Below are positions 59,801 to 64,000 of a stretch of 64,000 bases of DNA, one piece after another; positions within the stretch are counted from its first letter, which is position 1, and each line of letters opens with the position of its first letter. The notes beneath the pieces are model-generated. The model worked only from the letters and a program-made list of their open reading frames with translations, made no database searches and was not told the origin of the DNA. Source of the stretch: Streptomyces rapamycinicus NRRL 5491 (GTDB lineage Bacteria > Actinomycetota > Actinomycetes > Streptomycetales > Streptomycetaceae); contig NZ_CP085193.1 of assembly GCF_024298965.1 (NCBI RefSeq), positions 2,356,001-2,420,000 of the forward strand, given 5' to 3'. The position numbers were made by a program, and so were the translations under genes.

Positions 59801-62800
59801 GACCCAGTCAATAGCCGCCCCGGTGGTGAACTGCCGTGCCAGACAGGTCAGCACGGCATTCACCTCAGACTGGTCCCGGCGCAGGGAGGCAATGACCTCC
59901 GGCTCATTGCCAGAACCAGGATCGTTGTGGTGGGCGATGCAGTTGTGAGCCATCGCCGTCAGGACACCATCGGGTCCCAGTTCTACAAACCGTGTCACCT
60001 GACCGTCCTCGGCCAGCCACTCCACACCGGGGCCGAACAACACCGCCTGCCGGACATGACGCACCCAATACTCCGGCGAACACACCTCCTCCGGCTCCGC
60101 CGGTCGACCCGTCACATTGGAGATCACCGCCAGCCGAGGGGCAGCGAAGGACAACCCTTCCAACACCTGCCGGAAACCGTCCAGCATCGGCTCCATCAAC
60201 GCCGAATGGAACCCATGCCCCACCCGCAGACCCTTCACCTTCCGACCCAGGCCCCGCCAATGGTCAGCCACCCGGGCCACCGCAGCCTCCTCACCGGAGA
60301 CCACCACCTGATCCGGCCCATTAACCGCCGCAACCTCCACCACACCACCAAGCCCGGACCCAGCCCGCAGATCCTCCAGAGCCTGGCCCATCTCCTCTGC
60401 CGTGGCCTGGACCGAGGCCATCGCCCCGCCGCCAGGCAGATCCTGCATCAGCCGCCCCCGGGCCGCGACGAGCGTGCAGGCATCCTCCAACGACCACACC
60501 CCCGCCACATACGCCGCCACCACCTCACCAATGGAATGCCCCGCCAGGAAATCCACCCGCATCCCAAAGGACTCCATCAACCGGAACAGCGCCACCTCCA
60601 ACGCAAACAACCCCGCCTGCGTAAACACCGTCCGATCCAACAACCCCCCACCCTCAGGAGCACCAGCGGCGAACACCACCTCCTTCAACGGCCGCTCCAA
60701 CAGCACATCAAACCGCGCGCACACCTCATCAAACGCCACCGCGAACACAGGAAAGGCCTCATACAACTCCCGCCCCATCCCCGCCCGCTGACTCCCCTGA
60801 CCAGAGAACAACACCGCCACACGCCCACCCGACCGCACGCGCCCCGCAACCACGCCAACAGCACCAGTCGAGCTCGCGGTCTCGCCCTCCGCCAGGCCCT
60901 TAAGCCCAGCCTCCAGCTCGTCCACATCCGAACCCAGAACCACCGCCCGGTGCTCGAACATCGCACGCGAGCTCACCAGAGCGCGCCCCACGCCTGCCAC
61001 ATCCACGCCACCACCATCAGCCTGGGCAGCACGCACGTACTCCAGCAGCCGACCCGCCTGGGCCGCCAACGCACCCGCACTACGCCCCGACACCACCCAC
61101 GGCACCACCGCAGAGGGCACAACCCCGCCAGCGGAAGCCGCCTCCTCACTCAAGGCCCCATCCACCGGTGCTTCCTCAAGAATGACGTGAGCATTAGTCC
61201 CCGAGACGCCAAAAGAAGACACCCCAGCCCGCCGCACCCGCTCGCCACGCAGCCAAGCCACAGGCTCCGCCAGCAACTCCACCGCGCCCGCATCCCAGTC
61301 CACATGCGAAGACGGCTGATCCACATGCAACGTCCTCGGCAGCATCTCCCGGTTCAGGGCCATGATCATCTTGATCACACCACCCACACCCGCAGCCGCC
61401 TGCGTATGACCGATGTTCGACTTCAACGACCCCAACCACAACGACCGGCCACCCTCACGCTCCCGCCCATACGTAGCCAGCAAGGCCTGAGCCTCGATCG
61501 GGTCACCAAGCGTCGTACCGGTCCCATGCCCCTCGACGGCATCCACATCCGCCGCCGACAACCGGGCACTGGCGAGGGCCTGCCGGATCACCCGCTCCTG
61601 CGACGGACCATTCGGCGCCGTCAACCCATTCGACGCACCATCCTGATTCACCGCAGAACCACGCACCACCGCCAACACCCGATGCCCACGCGCCCGAGCA
61701 TCCGACAACCGCTCCAACAACAACACACCGACACCCTCACCCCAACCGGTGCCATCCGCCGCCTCGCCATACGCCTTGCAGCGACCATCAGCCGACAGCC
61801 CACGCTGTCGGGAGAACTCCACGAACGTCCCCGGAGTCGACATCACCGCCACCCCACCGGCCAACGCCATCGAACACTCACCACTACGCAACGCCACACT
61901 CGCCTGATGCAACGCCACCAACGACGACGAACACGCCGTATCCACCGTCACCGCAGGACCCTCAAGACCAAACACATACGCCACACGCCCGGACATCACA
62001 CTGGCCGTATTGCCCGTCATCACATATCCGTCAGCGCCGCTCGGCACGGTCGAGAAGCGAGTCAGGTAGTCCTGGTTATTGGCTCCGATAAACACGCCGA
62101 CGGGCGTTCCCGTCAGTTCGGAAGGGTTGATCCCAGCAGTCTCTATGGCCTCCCAAGACGTCTCCAGGAGAAGCCGCTGCTGCGGATCCATGGCCGACGC
62201 CTCACGCGGAGAAATGCCGAAGAACTCCGCATCGAAGCCCGCCGCGTCGTCCAGGAATCCGCCGCTCATCGCATAGGTCTTGCCGGACCGATCGGGATCC
62301 GGGTCGTAGAGGTTCTCGAGGTCCCAGCCACGGTCGGAGGGGAACCCGGAGATCGCGTCCACCCCACCGGCTACCAGGTCCCACAACTGCTCGGGCGAAC
62401 CCACGCCACCCGGGTACCGGCACGCTGCCCCCACGATCACGACGGGGTCAGTGCCTGCATCGTCCTCCGCCTGGCCTCCTGGAGACGTGGCCAGCGGCCA
62501 CCTGCCCGAGGTTTCACCTTCGTCTTCCCCGAAGAGTTGCACCCGAAGATGGGCGACAAGAGCAGCAGGGGTGGGGTGGTCGAAAACCACTGTGGTGGGC
62601 AGGGCCAGCCCGGTAACCGCGTTGAGCCGGTTGCGCAACTCGACCGCCGTCAGGGAATCGAATCCAAGGTCCTTCAGAGCACGGTTCGCCGCGATATCCC
62701 CGGCGTCTCCATAATTCAAAACGGCTGCGACATGGGCGCGAACCAGTTCGAGCAGCAGCCGCTCCCGCTCCTCAGCAGAAGCCTCGGTGAGCTGCGTCAG

Positions 62801-64000
62801 CCAGGCAGACGTATTCTCCCGCGTCGGCGGACGGGTCTCCTCGATCGCCCGCGCCGCCTCCGGCAGATCCATCAGCAGCGGGCGAGTGCGGGCCGCGGTG
62901 AACCCCGGGACAAAGCGCTCCCAGTCCACATCGGCCACGGTCACCGATGCTTCCTCCGCGTCCCATGCCTGCTGCAATGCCACGACAGCCAGTTCCGGTG
63001 GCATCGAACGCAGTCCGCGGCGGCGCACCATCTCCTCGGCGGCGTCGATCACAGCCATACCGGCGTCGGCCCATGCACCCCATGCGATGGAGGTCCCGGC
63101 CAGTCCGAGGGCCCTGCGGTGTTCGGCCAGAGCATCGAGATACGCGTTGGCGGCCGCGTAGCTGCCCTGCCCGCCACTCCCCCAGGTAGCGGCGGCGGAG
63201 GAGAACAGCACGAAGGCGTCGAGCTCCATCTCCCGAGTCAGCTCATGGAGGCATCGCGCGCCCGTCACCTTCGCATCGAGCACGTCGGCGAAGCTCTCCA
63301 AGCCGGTCTCGACCACCGGTCGAAGGTCGCCACCTGATCCGGCGGTGTGCACGATCGCGGACAGCGGGTGTTCGTCGGGAAGAGTGGCCAGCAGAGTACG
63401 TACCGCTTCCCGGTCGGCGACATCGCATGCGGCCACGGTCACGGAGGCTCCCGCGGCCTCCAGCTCGGCCACCAGCTCGGCTGCTCCTGGGGCCGCGGGC
63501 CCGCGCCTGCTGACCAAGAGAAGGCGTGCCGCTCCCGCCTCGGCCAGCCAACGAGCGACATGCCCGCCCAACGCGCCGGTGCCACCTGTGATCAGCACCG
63601 TGCCGCGCGGCCGCCGGACCCCGCCGAGCGCGGCGCTCGGCTCTCCGGTCCGGGCCCGTACGAGGCGCCGTACGAAGGCTCCCGACGTCCGAATCGCGAC
63701 CTGGTCCTCACCGGCGGAGGAAACGAGGGCAGCGAGCCATCGCCGTGCCGCTCGGTCATCAAGTACATCGGGGAGGTCGATCAGACCTCCCCACCATTGG
63801 GCGTGTTCCAGTCCGATGACCCGGCCGAGTCCCCACACCATCGACTGCAGTGGCGAGGGCAGCGCATCGGAACGGCCGACCGCGACAGCACCCCTGGTCA
63901 TCAGCCAAAGGGGCAGATCCATAGCGAGGTCGCTCAGCGCATGGACAAGGGTCAGCGTCGCCGCCGCGCCGGCTGGAGCCGCTGGGTGAACAGGTCCCGT
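56849..64000 (-). CDS. Type I PKS A (5' end beyond window): KR-ACP, then KS-AT-DH-KR-ACP
   Basis: At least 2383 residues; the frame is open to the window edge. The first, incomplete module shows a KR ([14 protein letters not shown] near 63600; SYAAAN Tyr preceded by TWGSGG, the Trp of A-type KRs, and no LDD) and an ACP (GFDSL near 62665). The complete module A2 has KS (about 62450-61190, Cys near 61940), AT (GHSIGE near 60540, HGFH near 60215; malonyl-like), DH ([10 protein letters not shown] near 59570 and YGPAF, intact), KR (TGASG near 58150; VDD, B-type) and ACP (near 57225). The C-terminus ends in an acidic helix ([15 protein letters not shown]), a standard docking element for PKS B, 61 bp away. 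The stop is TAA. The start, the loading module and earlier domains are outside the window. Confidence 0.95.
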   Translation of the reverse strand, partial: TGPVHPAAPAGAAATLTLVHALSDLAMDLPLWLMTRGAVAVGRSDALPSPLQSMVWGLGRVIGLEHAQWWGGLIDLPDVLDDRAARRWLAALVSSAGEDQVAIRTSGAFVRRLVRARTGEPSAALGGVRRPRGTVLITGGTGALGGHVARWLAEAGAARLLLVSRRGPAAPGAAELVAELEAAGASVTVAACDVADREAVRTLLATLPDEHPLSAIVHTAGSGGDLRPVVETGLESFADVLDAKVTGARCLHELTREMELDAFVLFSSAAATWGSGGQGSYAAANAYLDALAEHRRALGLAGTSIAWGAWADAGMAVIDAAEEMVRRRGLRSMPPELAVVALQQAWDAEEASVTVADVDWERFVPGFTAARTRPLLMDLPEAARAIEETRPPTRENTSAWLTQLTEASAEERERLLLELVRAHVAAVLNYGDAGDIAANRALKDLGFDSLTAVELRNRLNAVTGLALPTTVVFDHPTPAALVAHLRVQLFGEDEGETSGRWPLATSPGGQAEDDAGTDPVVIVGAACRYPGGVGSPEQLWDLVAGGVDAISGFPSDRGWDLENLYDPDPDRSGKTYAMSGGFLDDAAGFDAEFFGISPREASAMDPQQRLLLETSWEAIETAGINPSELTGTPVGVFIGANNQDYLTRFSTVPSGADGYVMTGNTASVMSGRVAYVFGLEGPAVTVDTACSSSLVALHQASVALRSGECSMALAGGVAVMSTPGTFVEFSRQRGLSADGRCKAYGEAADGTGWGEGVGVLLLERLSDARARGHRVLAVVRGSAVNQDGASNGLTAPNGPSQERVIRQALASARLSAADVDAVEGHGTGTTLGDPIEAQALLATYGREREGGRSLWLGSLKSNIGHTQAAAGVGGVIKMIMALNREMLPRTLHVDQPSSHVDWDAGAVELLAEPVAWLRGERVRRAGVSSFGVSGTNAHVILEEAPVDGALSEEAASAGGVVPSAVVPWVVSGRSAGALAAQAGRLLEYVRAAQADGGGVDVAGVGRALVSSRAMFEHRAVVLGSDVDELEAGLKGLAEGETASSTGAVGVVAGRVRSGGRVAVLFSGQGSQRAGMGRELYEAFPVFAVAFDEVCARFDVLLERPLKEVVFAAGAPEGGGLLDRTVFTQAGLFALEVALFRLMESFGMRVDFLAGHSIGEVVAAYVAGVWSLEDACTLVAARGRLMQDLPGGGAMASVQATAEEMGQALEDLRAGSGLGGVVEVAAVNGPDQVVVSGEEAAVARVADHWRGLGRKVKGLRVGHGFHSALMEPMLDGFRQVLEGLSFAAPRLAVISNVTGRPAEPEEVCSPEYWVRHVRQAVLFGPGVEWLAEDGQVTRFVELGPDGVLTAMAHNCIAHHNDPGSGNEPEVIASLRRDQSEVNAVLTCLARQFTTGAAIDWVPALGESNAPGAHLGLPTYAFQRQRYWLEARNQTINATDLGLEIVEHPLLGAALEPPVGDGVFLTGRLSLQTHPWLADHRVLGSVLVPGAALVELALSAAAHVGCDAVEEFTLQDPLILGERGGVQLQVVVGDVEEEDGFRSVQVRSRPDEVDGVWSSHASGLLVAGESAAGGGGVVLEQWPPVGAEVVMSDPEGFYAGFVERGFGYGPAFRGLETVWRRGEEVFAQVRLPQERVAEAERFGVHPALLDAVLHAVALTGFEQQPDVELGSGSVRVPFAWSGVRLHASGASVVRVRLTRAGSDAVALEVADAAGQPVVSIESLALRPISAEQLQAAQTSRYDSLLQLDWQPLDTSRASAAGSSWALVGPDAGLGEAVGRAGGSYARYEDVSALITALDEGEAIPGTVVLSCPTSGDVDVVVGVRESLSTVLSSVQRWLGEERLVASRLVVATCGAVAPGAGEGIAGLVQAPVWGLLRSVQTENPGRFLLLDHDPEISPAAADAVVRVLVAGEESQLAVRGETVLVPRLSRVIKPATASGASVPLVSGGTVLVTGASGVLAGVVARHLVVERGVEHLLLASRRGADAPGAAELVAELEAAGASVTVAACDVADREAVRELLAGVPAEVPLRGVVHTAGIVDDGVVEGLTEGRVRRVLAPKVDAAWHLHELTQDMGLEAFVLYSSVAATLGAGGQGSYAAANAFLDALAQHRHAHGLPAVSLAWGLWAQASGITQNLSSADAARAHRSGIVPMASEDALALFDRSMQVGRAAVMPVRMDLKTLGDRPVPVPSVLRQLVRRPVRKAAAGHGGGGSGTEWREHIAMADPEERAQLLLDLVRTHLATVLGRTDPHDIDAEGGLLEMGLDSLTAVELRNHLGTATGLRLPTTVVFDHPTPIALVKYLASRLGDSVARPERTSAHGVLAEIEKLHAMLGNVSLADEEHSMAAGRLTDVLTQFKKRGTGDVADAESIESATDEELFELLDGDL

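Noticed and set aside
58757..63337. A 1526-codon open frame on the plus strand, and similar long plus-strand frames at 40126-42531, 46462-49941, 49957-53523 and 54178-56769
   Set aside because: They lie antisense to PKS domains whose motifs are unmistakable. Their His/Arg/Pro/Gln-rich composition is what GC-rich wobble bases give on the opposite strand.

Overview
The window is high-GC actinobacterial DNA, almost certainly Streptomyces. Supporting signs are GC-rich wobble positions, GTG starts behind GGAGG-type ribosome sites, a chitinase promoter with DasR-type boxes, adjacent lnt and ppm genes, and type I polyketide synthase (PKS) genes of more than 11 kb.

Layout. (1) 1-15,000 looks like ordinary chromosome: a proton-translocating antiporter subunit, a small basic protein, ppm-lnt for lipoprotein acylation and protein mannosylation, an amidohydrolase with an Lrp/AsnC regulator, an acyl-CoA dehydrogenase, a secreted GH18 chitinase, a 44-aa zinc-ribbon protein, and a GAF-type regulator beside an aldehyde dehydrogenase. 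(2) 15,000-31,000 is a patchy accessory zone. It holds a quinone-oxidoreductase-like gene with a second, internally deleted copy 9.5 kb away, remnants of an IS5-like transposase, an LD-carboxypeptidase, a serine hydrolase and an ABC permease, and an MFS exporter. It also holds a BlaI/M56 pair with three matching 20-bp operator-like dyads, and a copper-type locus (multicopper oxidase, Met-rich DUF5134-like membrane protein, small His/Cys membrane proteins, CsoR-like boxes). A metallophosphoesterase and a NIPSNAP/DUF1579-like pair with a divergent WYL regulator and a perfect palindrome follow. (3) 30,847 to the right edge is a minus-strand biosynthetic cluster.

The cluster reads right to left. 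PKS A (truncated by the window edge), PKS B (two modules) and PKS C (one module) are followed by a luciferase-like monooxygenase, a KstD-like flavoprotein, a SAM methyltransferase, a LuxR-type regulator, an MbtH-like protein, a FAD monooxygenase fused to an SgcJ/SnoaL-like domain, and a phytoene-desaturase-like oxidoreductase. All four complete modules are KS-AT-DH-KR-ACP, so a largely unsaturated or hydroxylated chain is expected. One AT carries methylmalonyl motifs and the others malonyl-like ones. No thioesterase, enoylreductase, loading module or NRPS is in the window. The MbtH protein and the C-terminus of PKS C suggest that an NRPS or another acceptor lies outside. I could not match the cluster to a known product.

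Most notable signals: the mbtH and monooxygenase genes share one reading frame, separated by a stop codon and an open repeat-encoded linker; an internal start with a strong ribosome site lies inside the fused monooxygenase/SgcJ gene; module B1 has a degenerate DH; module B2 has a KR lacking its lid loop; AT domains share near-identical tracts; and a 10-bp-periodic repeat plus a run of eight GGGG tracts follows the last PKS gene.
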